Assembly: GCF_015767635.1 (NCBI RefSeq)
Contig: NZ_CP065230.1
Span: forward strand, 1,116,001 to 1,180,000
Direction: 5' to 3'
Length of the DNA stretch: 64,000 nt
From: Halomonas sp. A40-4
GTDB lineage: Bacteria > Pseudomonadota > Gammaproteobacteria > Pseudomonadales > Halomonadaceae
The notes under the pieces are model-generated. The model ran no database searches, had not been told where the DNA came from, and saw only the letters and a list, made by a program, of their open reading frames with translations. A program made the translations under genes and the position numbers. How positions within the stretch are numbered: the first letter of the stretch is position 1; every line of letters starts with the position of its first letter. This document shows positions 17,602-27,044 of the stretch, piece by piece.

Positions 17602-20600
17602 ACCTGGGAGCCTACCTCCACCTCTTTTATTGCGTTCCCATGAACCTGAACCGTTTGAGGGCAGCGTTGAGCAAACCGCTGGTACGGTCTGCGAGGATAA
17701 GTGTTGGGCTGATATTATCTATATCACCGGCACGGGAGATTTCTGGCTATTGACCCAGGATGTTGCTGATGCGCTACACGAAGCCTCTGACGAATTGGCC
17801 GACTGGGTGCTTACCGAAGATCCAGAGCAACGCATGCGCCATTTGGCAGAAGATGCAGGCCTCATCGAGTGTTTTTTACCAGCTCGCCCGGAAAACTTTC
17901 TAGACGATAGTGAACGCCAAAGCGTCAAGGAAAAGCTGGAGCGTTTGGCCGAGCTGCTGAATGCGGATAGAACTGAAGAGGAAGAAGAAATTGATGCCGG
18001 CCAGCGGGTGAGTGAGTACCGTCCGCTCATGGAAAACGGCTGGATGTGGATTTCGCCGCTTCTTGTGTCTGGCTCGTATGCCTGGGATCGGCTGACTCGT
18101 CCTGAAGAAACACGCTTGATCTCGGAACTGCATACGCTTTATCAAACAGGCACCGAAAAGGCCAAAGAGGCAGGCTACATACTGGAGGGCGGTCGCTATT
18201 ACGGCGCCTGGGAAGAAGAAATAGAGAAAGCGCTGGAAACTTATCGTCAATGCCGAGAGAAATTTATCCGCGAGATGGTTTCCGTCGACAACCCCGGTGA
18301 GTTCATCTCCGTGAGTGATGCGCTAACGGAATATCAAGCCTTCTTAGAAGATTGCGAATCCATGACGCCCAAAGACTCATCCCGTTGCGAGGTGATTGGG
18401 GAGTACTTCCAGGCGTCAGCCGAGCAATTAGACGCAGATGTCTCTGCGTACCAAATGAGCATACTCACCCTGGCAACCCTAGGCATCGCAACGCCTGAGT
18501 GGGCATTGGCCGATGTGACGACGACCAGTATGCAGGGGCGGCTCGAACCGGGTGTCAACGGTTTCGATTACTACAACCGTACGCTTAAACAAGCGGTTGA
18601 TATTTTCAAAGATGTTGAGGATGAACTCTCCCAATGGGCCACGGCCACGGCTGGAAGATCTCAACTCCCCATGCACTTATTCGAGGAAGAGCGGACAGAG
18701 TTTCAACGCCTAACCAACCAACTAGATGCGCTCTATGAGGCCGCCGAGTACCAAGTAGCACGCATGGTTCCTCAGCGGGTGCTTTACTGGCAGGCGGATA
18801 TAGAAGACCAGCGGCATGCGCTTGGCTACGAACGACAATCCATTGATGTATTGGTGCGCAATGATTTTCCGTTAAGGGAGTTTAGCTCCCCAATGGGACA
18901 GCGCTCTCTCAGCCATATCAGCTTGCGGCACTTAATGCGCGACATGCCCGATGCCGAACGAGCCACTTTAGAAAGGCACCTTGAGCAAGATGGCGTTCTG
19001 CCTGCCACGTTGTGGCAAGCCAACGAAACGGCCCTTTCCAGTTGGCTTGCCCGGCGAGGCTGCGAACGCATTTTGCGACACCCCGAATGGTTTGAAGAGC
19101 CGCTAGGTTTTTTCCTACCTGACCAACTGTATGCCTCTCTTTCGGCTCGGGGCCATACCGTCGAATCATTGCAAGATGAGGGGGCCAAAGCTGGCTGGAA
19201 AGAGACCCTCGAAAAAATCATTTTCACAGGCCCCAGCCGAGAAAAACTACGCCTGTTTGATGCCAGCGCCCAGGCGCAAATGCTCCGCTTGGTGGGCATG
19301 CCACATACTGAGTTAAATGAGGCATTAGGGGTTCACTTTGAAGAGCCCGTCACACTCATCGAACGCAACGCCACGTTGGAAGTGTTTGAGTTAGAAGAGA
19401 CAAAAACAGCCTCAGAGGGGAACGCCTCAAGCAGCGCGAAGCAAAACAGTGAAGTGTGCACTCAGCGAAATATGGGGGGCCCTCACGATCAGAGTTGGCA
19501 AAGCACCCGTGATCCTAATGCTAGAGGAACGAAAGTCAGTGGAGGTGTTAATCAGCAGCTCTCCATCAAAGGCACGTACAACCTGGCACGTGGTGAAATC
19601 AGCTTGGGGACGTTTAACTTACCCGAAGAAGCCGACGCCCAGCCCTATCATGCCGTCTTGCAAGAAAACGACGGCGAACGACGCAACTTAGGTTGTTATT
19701 CCTTACAGGTAACCGCTGTCGCTAAAGGGTTTGCGGGTGCCTCACTCGCACTTACCGCTCAAACGGGGCTGAGCTTTGACCATAAAGGCGTCAAAATAAC
19801 CGGTACGGAATGGGCCAAGCGGGAAGCTGAAGGCGGCGCACTTAAGGCATTTGCCGGTGCTACTTTGGGGGTACAGACCGCCTGCTCGTTACGCTGGAAG
19901 CCGCCAATGGATATTACCCGCCAGCTACCTCAGCTGGCCGACCAGGATTGGCTATCCCTCAGCACCCAGCGAAACGACCTGGAGGCCTGGCGCTCACTGG
20001 GCAAAGCCTTATTGGGGCTGGAAGCCAACGGCGGTATTGGTGCCGAATTGGGTATGCGGTTGGGCCTTCATCAAGGCAAGTTTGTTGCTTATGTTCGCGC
20101 CAAACTGGTTGCCGGGGCAGGCGCTGGCGGACAACTCGCGATTGAATTAGACCCGCGGCAGCTTAATCTGTGGATGATGATGCTGAGCCAGGCTCTGCGC
20201 GACAATGACTACGGGTTTGTCGACTGGGTAGATGCTGATGCCTTTGAAGGCTTTAGCCACCTCTCCTATCTGGCCACCACCACCCTGCTGGATGTGAGCC
20301 TACTGGCCGCCCGAGGCATCGACGGTATTAAGCGTCTTTACGAGCTAATGACCCAGAGCGACCGAGCGGCCTTGATTGCCTATGCGATTGTAGATGCTTC
20401 AAACAATGCCGAAGCAGGGCCTCAGCTATCTACTTGGGTACAGCATTTACCCCCTGAAGCATTGGGGCCACTACTGAATACACTGACCGCCTCTCCCGGT
20501 TGGTTTAATCCTCCCGTCGACGCCAATGGGGATGAAATTGATAGAGGGCGGGCCATTGATCTACAGCAAATCGCGATCGCCAACTGTTTAGAATGGCTGG

Positions 20601-20905
20601 AAAAAGGGTATACCTCTTCCAATCACTACGATAGTGAAGCAGCTAAGCAATTGTTTGAACGGGCCGTGGCAAGAATGTCCCAAACAGGCCAGTTTGACAG
20701 CTACTCCTCTTGGGTAGAGGCATACTGCCACAATCGCGCAGCGTTAGATGAGTTTATGCAGCAAAACGGCCAAGGCAGTGGTGCTGCTAGAAGAGAAAAA
20801 GAAAAATACCGTCAAATATCTCGCCGTTTGGGCACTGATATTGACGAATATCGTGAAACCTATTTAACAAGGCGCGGTACTCGGGTGCGCTATCGTGAAA
20901 ATTAA
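17588..20905 (+). CDS. Putative T6SS cargo effector of unknown activity, 1105 residues
   Basis: I do not recognise a catalytic domain. The N-terminal part (1-90, beginning MTTDRPGSLPPPLLLRSHEP) is followed by an acidic helical region (about 100-560). A linker around 590-640 is rich in polar residues and contains SGGVNQQLSIKGTYNLARGE. A glycine/alanine-rich stretch follows, with FAGASLALTAQTGLSF (near 713), AFAGATLGVQTACSLRW (near 755) and VAGAGAGGQLAIELD (near 840). After that comes a helical C-terminal domain. There is no signal peptide. Its position as third gene after VgrG and DUF4123, with overlapping ends, is the main reason to call it an effector. The Gly/Ala-rich segments could insert into membranes, but that is inference. 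Confidence 0.6.
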   Translation: MTTDRPGSLPPPLLLRSHEPEPFEGSVEQTAGTVCEDKCWADIIYITGTGDFWLLTQDVADALHEASDELADWVLTEDPEQRMRHLAEDAGLIECFLPARPENFLDDSERQSVKEKLERLAELLNADRTEEEEEIDAGQRVSEYRPLMENGWMWISPLLVSGSYAWDRLTRPEETRLISELHTLYQTGTEKAKEAGYILEGGRYYGAWEEEIEKALETYRQCREKFIREMVSVDNPGEFISVSDALTEYQAFLEDCESMTPKDSSRCEVIGEYFQASAEQLDADVSAYQMSILTLATLGIATPEWALADVTTTSMQGRLEPGVNGFDYYNRTLKQAVDIFKDVEDELSQWATATAGRSQLPMHLFEEERTEFQRLTNQLDALYEAAEYQVARMVPQRVLYWQADIEDQRHALGYERQSIDVLVRNDFPLREFSSPMGQRSLSHISLRHLMRDMPDAERATLERHLEQDGVLPATLWQANETALSSWLARRGCERILRHPEWFEEPLGFFLPDQLYASLSARGHTVESLQDEGAKAGWKETLEKIIFTGPSREKLRLFDASAQAQMLRLVGMPHTELNEALGVHFEEPVTLIERNATLEVFELEETKTASEGNASSSAKQNSEVCTQRNMGGPHDQSWQSTRDPNARGTKVSGGVNQQLSIKGTYNLARGEISLGTFNLPEEADAQPYHAVLQENDGERRNLGCYSLQVTAVAKGFAGASLALTAQTGLSFDHKGVKITGTEWAKREAEGGALKAFAGATLGVQTACSLRWKPPMDITRQLPQLADQDWLSLSTQRNDLEAWRSLGKALLGLEANGGIGAELGMRLGLHQGKFVAYVRAKLVAGAGAGGQLAIELDPRQLNLWMMMLSQALRDNDYGFVDWVDADAFEGFSHLSYLATTTLLDVSLLAARGIDGIKRLYELMTQSDRAALIAYAIVDASNNAEAGPQLSTWVQHLPPEALGPLLNTLTASPGWFNPPVDANGDEIDRGRAIDLQQIAIANCLEWLEKGYTSSNHYDSEAAKQLFERAVARMSQTGQFDSYSSWVEAYCHNRAALDEFMQQNGQGSGAARREKEKYRQISRRLGTDIDEYRETYLTRRGTRVRYREN

Positions 20906-20921
20906 ACGGATAATTAACATC

Positions 20922-21953
20922 ATGTTATTTAAAAAAAATGTGCTTGCTGCGCTATTAATGTGGTCACTAAATAGTTGGGCGCTACCCGCGGATATCCAGG
21001 CCGCCAAAGATGAAGGAATGCGTCTTTACAATATAGGGCACTCAACTGCTGCCATGCCTTACTTACGTCAAGCGGCTGGCGCTGGTGATGTAGAAGCCAT
21101 GTATTACATGGGTGAGTCCGAGCGGCGACAGAATATGATGGGCTTAACCACAGAAGCCATGGAATGGTATTTACAAGCTGCTGAGCATGGCGACCCCTAT
21201 GCCATGCTACGTCTATTTAGCGGAGGTGCCTGTATTGCGGGAGATCGATGTCCCGAAGGAAGCGATAATTGGCAAGAAAAAGGCTGGAGAGAAGCCGCGC
21301 TGGAAATCACCCTGCCCAAAGCCGAAGCGGGCGACCCGGAGGCCATGTTGGCGATGTACTACATCTACGCCAACCTCGATACCTCCTGGGTGACATCTAT
21401 TTACAATTTTCTGGGTATTCCGACCCGCGCAAGCAAGTGGCTGAAACGTGCTGCCGAAGCAGGACTCCCAGAAGCCCAAACCACCTGGGGTCGCCGAATC
21501 ATGGGCGGACGAGGCTGGTACTTTACTAAAAGTCGTCGCTTGGAAGCTGCCGAGAGCTGGTTTAGCCGCGCAGCTGAACAGGGCTATGTTCCCGCTATGG
21601 AGCAATTGGACTATGTAAATAGAGAGCAACAAGACTTTGAAGAGAGCTGGCGGTGGAGGCAACAAGCATCCGATAACGGAAATGTTGATAGCCGACTAGG
21701 AGTGGGATGGTGTTATTTGGATCCAGGTCACGATGAAGAGTGGTGTCCTAATGAACAGAATAAAGTAAGAGGTTGGGCAATTCTCTATGCCATGTCTCAT
21801 GAGTTGGGTGGAAAAGGCGCAGAAGATATTATGGATTGGAATCAAGAAGAATTAACCGCCGATCAGAAGAAGGAGGCTGAGGCGTTAGCGGAAGCGGAAT
21901 GGATAGGGCGTCAGCCACCGCTCTCAAGATTTCCACGCCGCTTTGGTTTCTGA
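20922..21953 (+). CDS. Secreted Sel1-like repeat protein, candidate immunity protein
   Basis: This 343-residue protein has a signal peptide (MLFKKNVLAALLMWSLNSWA) followed by Sel1/TPR-like helical repeats such as AAMPYLRQAAGAGDVEAMYYMGE, AMEWYLQAAEHGDPYAMLRL and ASKWLKRAAEAGLPEAQTTWG. It is expected in the periplasm. A GTG at 20895 would overlap the effector gene, but the ATG at 20922 gives a proper leader. It directly follows the putative effector, the usual place for an immunity gene. Sel1-repeat proteins occur as T6SS immunity or accessory proteins in other bacteria. If so, the effector would act in the periplasm or on the membrane. That link is inference. Confidence 0.7.
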   Translation: MLFKKNVLAALLMWSLNSWALPADIQAAKDEGMRLYNIGHSTAAMPYLRQAAGAGDVEAMYYMGESERRQNMMGLTTEAMEWYLQAAEHGDPYAMLRLFSGGACIAGDRCPEGSDNWQEKGWREAALEITLPKAEAGDPEAMLAMYYIYANLDTSWVTSIYNFLGIPTRASKWLKRAAEAGLPEAQTTWGRRIMGGRGWYFTKSRRLEAAESWFSRAAEQGYVPAMEQLDYVNREQQDFEESWRWRQQASDNGNVDSRLGVGWCYLDPGHDEEWCPNEQNKVRGWAILYAMSHELGGKGAEDIMDWNQEELTADQKKEAEALAEAEWIGRQPPLSRFPRRFGF

Positions 21954-21956
21954 GTA

Positions 21957-22187
21957 GACCATGGCAAATGCAACGCGTCTGCTGTTCGTATTCTTACCCA
22001 GCAGTTAAGAGAGGAAGTTTCTTGATGAGTATTTTGATGAGCTCAACACATCGCTGCAAGAAGCTGTAGAGATCCAAAAGGGTAAGACGAAAGCCAGCCG
22101 GGTGACTCGCCACGAAGTGGCGGATGTCAGAGCAATCAGGGCAAAATTGCATGTATCCCAAGCTGAGTTCGCCGACGCAATGGGCAC
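21957..22187 (+). pseudogene. Decayed HTH antitoxin gene (NadS/HigA-like)
   Basis: The frame beginning near 22021 encodes DEYFDELNTSLQEAVEIQKG, then KTKASRVTRHEVADVRAIRAKLHVSQAEFADAMGTS. This strongly resembles the N-terminal half of NadS/HigA-type helix-turn-helix antitoxins. It has no start codon in frame: there is a stop at 22006-22008, and the preceding residues (ILTQQLREEV) are in another frame, so a frameshift near 22017 is likely. The helix-turn-helix is cut off exactly where a REP copy begins (22188). No toxin gene remains next to it. Confidence 0.7.
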
Positions 22188-22278
22188 GAGCCCGACTCGT
22201 CGGGCGATCAGGCTATCTACAAGCGTTTACCCTCGACGCCCATATCCTTCCTGATCGCGCAATAAATTGCGTTCCTAC
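22188..22278 (+). repeat. REP-like inverted pair (REPIN-like)
   Basis: A forward copy at 22188-22224 (GAGCCCGACTCGTCGGGC, then GATCAGGC and ATCTACAAGC) is followed by a 25-bp spacer. A reverse copy follows at 22250-22278 (CCTGATCGCGCAAT ... ATTGCGTTCCTAC). A further tail-like piece (GGATCAGGCCATCCACCATC) follows at about 22283. The remaining gap to 22450 shows only a possible AT-rich promoter region and an 8-bp inverted repeat (ATGCTTAT at 22358, ATAAGCAT at 22401). Confidence 0.8.
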
Positions 22279-22432
22279 AGGGGGATCAGGCCATCCACCA
22301 TCAATCACCTTGGTGTCTCAATACGCAGTAGCGTAGTACCTATCATTAAGAGAATGTATGCTTATTGCTCATATGGTTTCTCAGTGTGCCAAACTCAGCC
22401 ATAAGCATCTTCAACAGCCAGTTCCAACATGA

Positions 22433-23226
<794 letters not shown>

Positions 23227-23285
23227 CACTAAGTCTAAGCGATCCAACCTATCTACAAAAAACCAGGCGCCTGCACACAACCCAC

Positions 23286-23326
23286 GTAAGAGCTCTACTT
23301 TTCGGGCGATCAGGCCACCTATCAGC
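23286..23326 (+). repeat. REP-like element at the rfaH 3' end
   Basis: GTAAGAGC is followed by a degenerate hairpin (TCTACTTTTCGGGC), GATCAGGCCACC and TATCAGC. It lies between the hepT end and the rfaH stop. The rfaH 3' tail and this kind of element are found together again near 14384-14527. Confidence 0.7.
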
Positions 23327-23331
23327 ATCGT

Positions 23332-23856
23332 TCACTGCTTCTGCAAATGCGCGATGGGCACTTCCACCTGCTGCGGGCGGTTGAGCAGCGTGAGCAGCAG
23401 TAGGGCGCGGTCCTGGCCTTTCAGCTCGGTCAGCTGGGCCAGTTGGCCTTTGAAAGCCCCCTCGGTGACTTCCACCGCATCCCCCACGTGAAAATACGCC
23501 TCCTGCTCGGTCTCTTTACCTACAAGGTGCTGGTATAGCGTGTCCACAATATGCTCAGGCACCACGGCGGGCTGGTCGCCGAAGGTCACCAGCTTCAACA
23601 CCCCTCGCGTGGAACGAATAGGGCGCCAGTTACTCGCCACCTGGTCTAACCTGATAAACAGGTAGTGCGGGAAGAGGGGCTCGGTGACCCATGCCAACTT
23701 GCCGCGGCGTTTTCGTTGCACCGCCAGCACCGGGTGGAAGACATGATAGCCCTGGTTTTCCAGCTGCTCGGCAGCACGGAAAGACTCGCCCCCCTTACAC
23801 TGAATAAGGTACCATTGCGCGCATTCCGCGTTGGCTTGGCTAGCATGAAGGCTCAT
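23332..23856 (-). CDS. rfaH: Transcription antiterminator RfaH
   Basis: This 174-residue NusG paralogue has an N-terminal NGN domain (WYLIQCKGGESFRAAEQLENQ, then FPHYLFIRL) and a C-terminal KOW domain (HVGDAVEVTEGAFKGQLAQL). RfaH binds RNA polymerase paused at ops elements. It suppresses termination and couples translation in long surface-polysaccharide operons. Two perfect ops elements lie close by, at 23995 and 27001. The ATG at 23856 (MSLHASQ) gives the standard length; longer in-frame starts add a non-homologous leader. The gene is divergent from the SLC13 transporter gene. Confidence 0.93.
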   Translation of the reverse strand: MSLHASQANAECAQWYLIQCKGGESFRAAEQLENQGYHVFHPVLAVQRKRRGKLAWVTEPLFPHYLFIRLDQVASNWRPIRSTRGVLKLVTFGDQPAVVPEHIVDTLYQHLVGKETEQEAYFHVGDAVEVTEGAFKGQLAQLTELKGQDRALLLLTLLNRPQQVEVPIAHLQKQ

Positions 23857-23994
23857 GTCGCTCCTGGCGTTAGAGTGAGTTGAAGCACAGGGTTTGATAC
23901 CACTAGGGTCAACGGGCATTGTAACAAAAACGCAGCGACCCAACGCAGCGCAAATCAAGATCAGGGCAAGGGAAAGCGCCCGGAACAATCCCCG

Positions 23995-24006
23995 GGCGGT
24001 AGCGTG
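23995..24006 (+). promoter_or_regulatory. ops element (RfaH recruitment site) before the SLC13 transporter
   Basis: This is a perfect GGCGGTAGCGTG, 43 bp before the transporter ATG and in its direction. The context GGGCGGTAGCGTGCC is shared with the second ops at 27001. It implies RfaH-dependent elongation into the transporter and perhaps cysQ. Confidence 0.8.
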
Positions 24007-24049
24007 CCCGGACGCTTTATAAGACAGTCTGGTTCAGAAACGGAGCATC

Positions 24050-25816
24050 ATGGAAGTAGCGGCGATATTCACCCTGATGGTGGTGGTTGCCACCTTAGCC
24101 GCCCTCGCGCTTACCCGCATTGCCCCCGACGCAATTCTGATGGCCGCCCTGGGATGCCTTGTCATCAGCGGCACGTTATCCCCCGTCCAAGCGCTACAAG
24201 GGTTCTCCAACCCAGGGGTAATTACCATTGCCACGCTCTACGTGGTGGCCGCAGGGCTAAAAGAAACCGGTGCCATTCAATGGCTCGCCCACCTTTTGCT
24301 GGGCCAGCCCTCAAGGTTGCGACAGGCCCAACTGCGTGTGTTGTTACCCGCCGCCGGGCTGAGTGCGTTCATGAACAACACCACCGTGGTCGCGATGTTC
24401 ATTCCCGCGATACAAGAGTGGGCCACCCGGCTGAAACTGCCGCCGGGCAAGCTACTGCTACCGCTCAGCTACGCCGCGATTATCGGCGGTACCTGCACCT
24501 TGATAGGCACCAGCACCAACCTGGTGGTGGATGGCCTCCTGCAAACCGAGCGCGGCGTCAGTCTCTCGATGTTTTCGCTGGCGTGGGTCGGTGTACCGCT
24601 GGTGTTGATAGGCGGTACCTTTCTGTATTTTTTTACCAACCGCCTGCTGCCGGAACGCCAGGGCGTGCTTGAGCAACTCGAACAGGCCCGCGAATACGTG
24701 GTGGATGTCGAGGTAGAAGCCAAAGGCCCCCTGGTGGGTAAAACCATCGCGGATGCTGGCCTAGGCAGCCTGGCCAACGGTTACCTCGCGGATATCGAGC
24801 GCAACGGCGAATTGCTCAACAACATTCCGCAAGAAACCACGCTGCAAGCGGGCGACATTCTCATGTTTATCGGCGCGCCGGAGTGCGCCCGCGAGCTACG
24901 CCGTATTCGGGGCCTGAAGCCCGCCAGCGGCGATATTCACAAGCTGGATATTGCCCACCACCGGCGCTGCCTGGTGGAAGCCGTCATCGGCCCGGATTTT
25001 GGCGGGCTAGGGCAGACCGTGAAGGCGTCGCGCTTTCGCTCCCGCTACCAGGCCGTAATACTGTCCATTTCACGCCACGGCAAAAGCGTACCCGGCAAGC
25101 TGGGGGCGGCAACGCTACAAGTCGGTGATACCTTGCTACTGGAAACCACCCACGACTTTGTCGACCAGTACCGCTACCGCAAAGATTTTCTGCTCGTCAG
25201 CAGCCTTAACGACTCCACACCGCCGGATTTTCGCAAAGCCCCCGTGGCGCTTGGCATATTGGCGAGCATGGTGATACTCAGCGCTACCGGGCTGCTGTCG
25301 ATACTGGAAGCCGCGCTGCTGGCAGGTGGCGGCATGGTCGCCACCCGCTGCGTGCCGGTCAGTAAAGCACGCCGCTATATCGACCTTTCCGTGCTCGTCG
25401 TGATCGCTGCTTCTTTCGCGCTGGGCGCCGGCATGACCGAAACCGGCGCCGCCGCCCAGGTTGCCCAATGGTTACTGCTGGCCGATGACCTGGCTCCCTG
25501 GGCCGCGCTGGCACTGGTTTACTTATTGACCGTGGCGTTCACCGAGCTGATTACCAACAACGCCGCCGCTGTGCTGATGTTTCCCATTGCGGTCTCGGTT
25601 GCGGATCAGCTAGGGGTCAACTTTCTACCCTTTGCCATCGCCATCATGTTTGCCGCCTCGGCCAGCTTCATGACCCCGCTGGGCTACCAGACCAACCTGA
25701 TGGTCCTCGGCCCCGGCGGTTACCGTTTCAGCGACTATCTGCGCCTCGGCGCACCGCTCAGCGCGATTGTTGCCGTCACGGTGATTACCCTGGTGCCACT
25801 GGTATGGCCGTTTTAA
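24050..25816 (+). CDS. SLC13-family anion permease with paired TrkA-C domains
   Basis: This 588-residue inner-membrane transporter has a first helix block (1-200) with FMNNTTVVAMFIPA and TLIGTSTNLVVDGLL motifs typical of the SLC13/ArsB/DASS superfamily. Two cytosolic RCK/TrkA-C domains follow (about 215-300 and 300-385), then a second helix block (about 400-588) with ELITNNAAAVLMFPIA and MTPLGYQTNLMV. Transporters with this architecture move sulfate or dicarboxylate-type anions. The cysQ gene downstream favours sulfate or another sulfur-related anion, but this is inference. It is preceded by an ops element, which is unusual for such a gene. Confidence 0.85.
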   Translation: MEVAAIFTLMVVVATLAALALTRIAPDAILMAALGCLVISGTLSPVQALQGFSNPGVITIATLYVVAAGLKETGAIQWLAHLLLGQPSRLRQAQLRVLLPAAGLSAFMNNTTVVAMFIPAIQEWATRLKLPPGKLLLPLSYAAIIGGTCTLIGTSTNLVVDGLLQTERGVSLSMFSLAWVGVPLVLIGGTFLYFFTNRLLPERQGVLEQLEQAREYVVDVEVEAKGPLVGKTIADAGLGSLANGYLADIERNGELLNNIPQETTLQAGDILMFIGAPECARELRRIRGLKPASGDIHKLDIAHHRRCLVEAVIGPDFGGLGQTVKASRFRSRYQAVILSISRHGKSVPGKLGAATLQVGDTLLLETTHDFVDQYRYRKDFLLVSSLNDSTPPDFRKAPVALGILASMVILSATGLLSILEAALLAGGGMVATRCVPVSKARRYIDLSVLVVIAASFALGAGMTETGAAAQVAQWLLLADDLAPWAALALVYLLTVAFTELITNNAAAVLMFPIAVSVADQLGVNFLPFAIAIMFAASASFMTPLGYQTNLMVLGPGGYRFSDYLRLGAPLSAIVAVTVITLVPLVWPF

Positions 25817-25857
25817 ATTGAAGAGGTAAGAGGCCTTTCTTCTTCCCTCTTCAATTT
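25815..25857 (+). terminator. Hairpin overlapping the transporter stop codon
   Basis: A perfect 12-bp inverted repeat (AAATTGAAGAGG at 25815, complement ending at 25857) has a 19-nt loop and is followed by CCTTTCTC. It begins within the TAA stop codon and sits 24 bp before cysQ. It could be an attenuating terminator that RfaH would suppress, or an mRNA-stabilising hairpin. Confidence 0.55.
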
Positions 25858-25881
25858 CCTTTCTCTATTCAAGGATCTTTT

Positions 25882-26709
25882 GTGACTGCTTTTATCTCGA
25901 ATGAACGACGCGCCCGCCTGATCGAAGGCGTACATGCCGCCGGGCGTGAGGTCATGGCGGTTTATCAGCGTGATTTCTCCGTCGAGACCAAGGACGACCA
26001 AAGCCCGCTCACTGAAGCCGATATGGCTGCGCATCACTCGCTGGTAGCGCTGCTGGAGAACCTGACCCCTGACGTACCGGTGCTCTCCGAAGAGTCTGCC
26101 GAGGTGCCTTTTGCCACTCGCCAGATCTGGGAGCGCTACTGGCTGGTTGACCCGCTGGACGGCACCAAAGAGTTCATCAACAAGAACGGTGAATTCACCC
26201 TCAATGTGGCGCTGATTGAAAACGGCGTGCCGGTGTTCGGCATCGTCTACGCACCGGTGCTGCAAACCACCTGGGTAGGGCAGGTAGGCGGAGAGGTGTT
26301 CAAGATCGCGCAGGGCATTTACATCAATATTCAGGTCCGTGAACTGCCAGACCCCGAAACGGCGCCCTGGAAGGTGGTAGGCAGCCGGCGCCACGGAGCG
26401 GAAATCTTTGAAGCCTTCTGCAGCGGCCTGCCTACCCACGAGTGCGTCTCGATGGGCAGCTCTATCAAGCTGTGCCTGGTGGCGGAAGGCAACGCGGATC
26501 TCTACCCGCGCCTCGCCCCCACCTCCGAGTGGGACACCGCCGCCGCCCAGGCCATCGTCACCGCCGCCGGTGGCGAGGTGCTCAACGCCGAAACCCTAGA
26601 GCCACTTCGCTGCAACCAGCAGGAAAGCGTGCTCAACCCGTATTTCATCGTATGCGGCCAACGCGACAGCCGTTGGGAAGAAGCGCTAAAGAAAGCAATA
26701 GAGTTGTAG
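25882..26709 (+). CDS. cysQ: 3'(2'),5'-bisphosphate nucleotidase CysQ
   Basis: This 275-residue member of the inositol-monophosphatase superfamily hydrolyses 3'-phosphoadenosine 5'-phosphate, the by-product of sulfate assimilation and sulfotransfer. The metal-binding motifs are intact: the LSEES acidic pair near residue 70, DPLDGTKEF from Asp90, and SEWDTAAAQAIV near 210. It starts with GTG at 25882. The stop codon TAG (26707-26709) lies inside the GTAG head of a REP copy. It is in line with the transporter gene 65 bp upstream, separated by a strong hairpin. Confidence 0.93.
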   Translation: MTAFISNERRARLIEGVHAAGREVMAVYQRDFSVETKDDQSPLTEADMAAHHSLVALLENLTPDVPVLSEESAEVPFATRQIWERYWLVDPLDGTKEFINKNGEFTLNVALIENGVPVFGIVYAPVLQTTWVGQVGGEVFKIAQGIYINIQVRELPDPETAPWKVVGSRRHGAEIFEAFCSGLPTHECVSMGSSIKLCLVAEGNADLYPRLAPTSEWDTAAAQAIVTAAGGEVLNAETLEPLRCNQQESVLNPYFIVCGQRDSRWEEALKKAIEL

Positions 26710-26820
26710 AAACCTGACTTCATCTAGCGATCAGCTCACCTACAAGCACCCACCAATGGCAGCACCTAACAGGTTTTCGTAGGAGCACGATTTTGTCGAG
26801 GGATCAGACCATCTACAAAC
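26706..26820 (+). repeat. Two REP-like elements in the same orientation
   Basis: Copy one is 26706-26747 (GTAGAAACCTGACTTCATCT, AGCGATCAGC, ACCTACAAGC). Copy two is 26779-26820 (GTAGGAGCACGATTTTGTCG, AGGGATCAGACC, ATCTACAAAC). Both have imperfect hairpins. They fill the first half of the 335-bp gap between cysQ and wzz. The second half is an AT-rich leader (possible TTGTTC/TAATAA promoter at 26851-26878, weak) ending in the ops element. Confidence 0.75.
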
Positions 26821-27000
26821 GTTCACCTTTGGCAGCACACATCCCAGCGCTTGTTCACGTAGAGCCGGCCATTAATAAAATGTATGATGCTGATTAATTT
26901 TCACAGCGATGCAGCTTGGCGGCTTGAATCGTTTCACCGCCGCACTGCAAAGCAAACGTCATAATAGTAGGGCATGGGAATGCGTCCGTTGAAAGCCCTG

Positions 27001-27012
27001 GGCGGTAGCGTG
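27001..27012 (+). promoter_or_regulatory. ops element / JUMPStart core of the polysaccharide locus
   Basis: This is a perfect GGCGGTAGCGTG, preceded by AAGCCCTGG, as in JUMPStart sequences. It lies 32 bp before the first gene of the polysaccharide locus and in its direction. The site and the rfaH gene 3 kb away support antitermination control of the roughly 20-kb locus. Confidence 0.9.
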
Positions 27013-27044
27013 CCTAATCAATTAAAAATGAGAGGTTAGACAGA

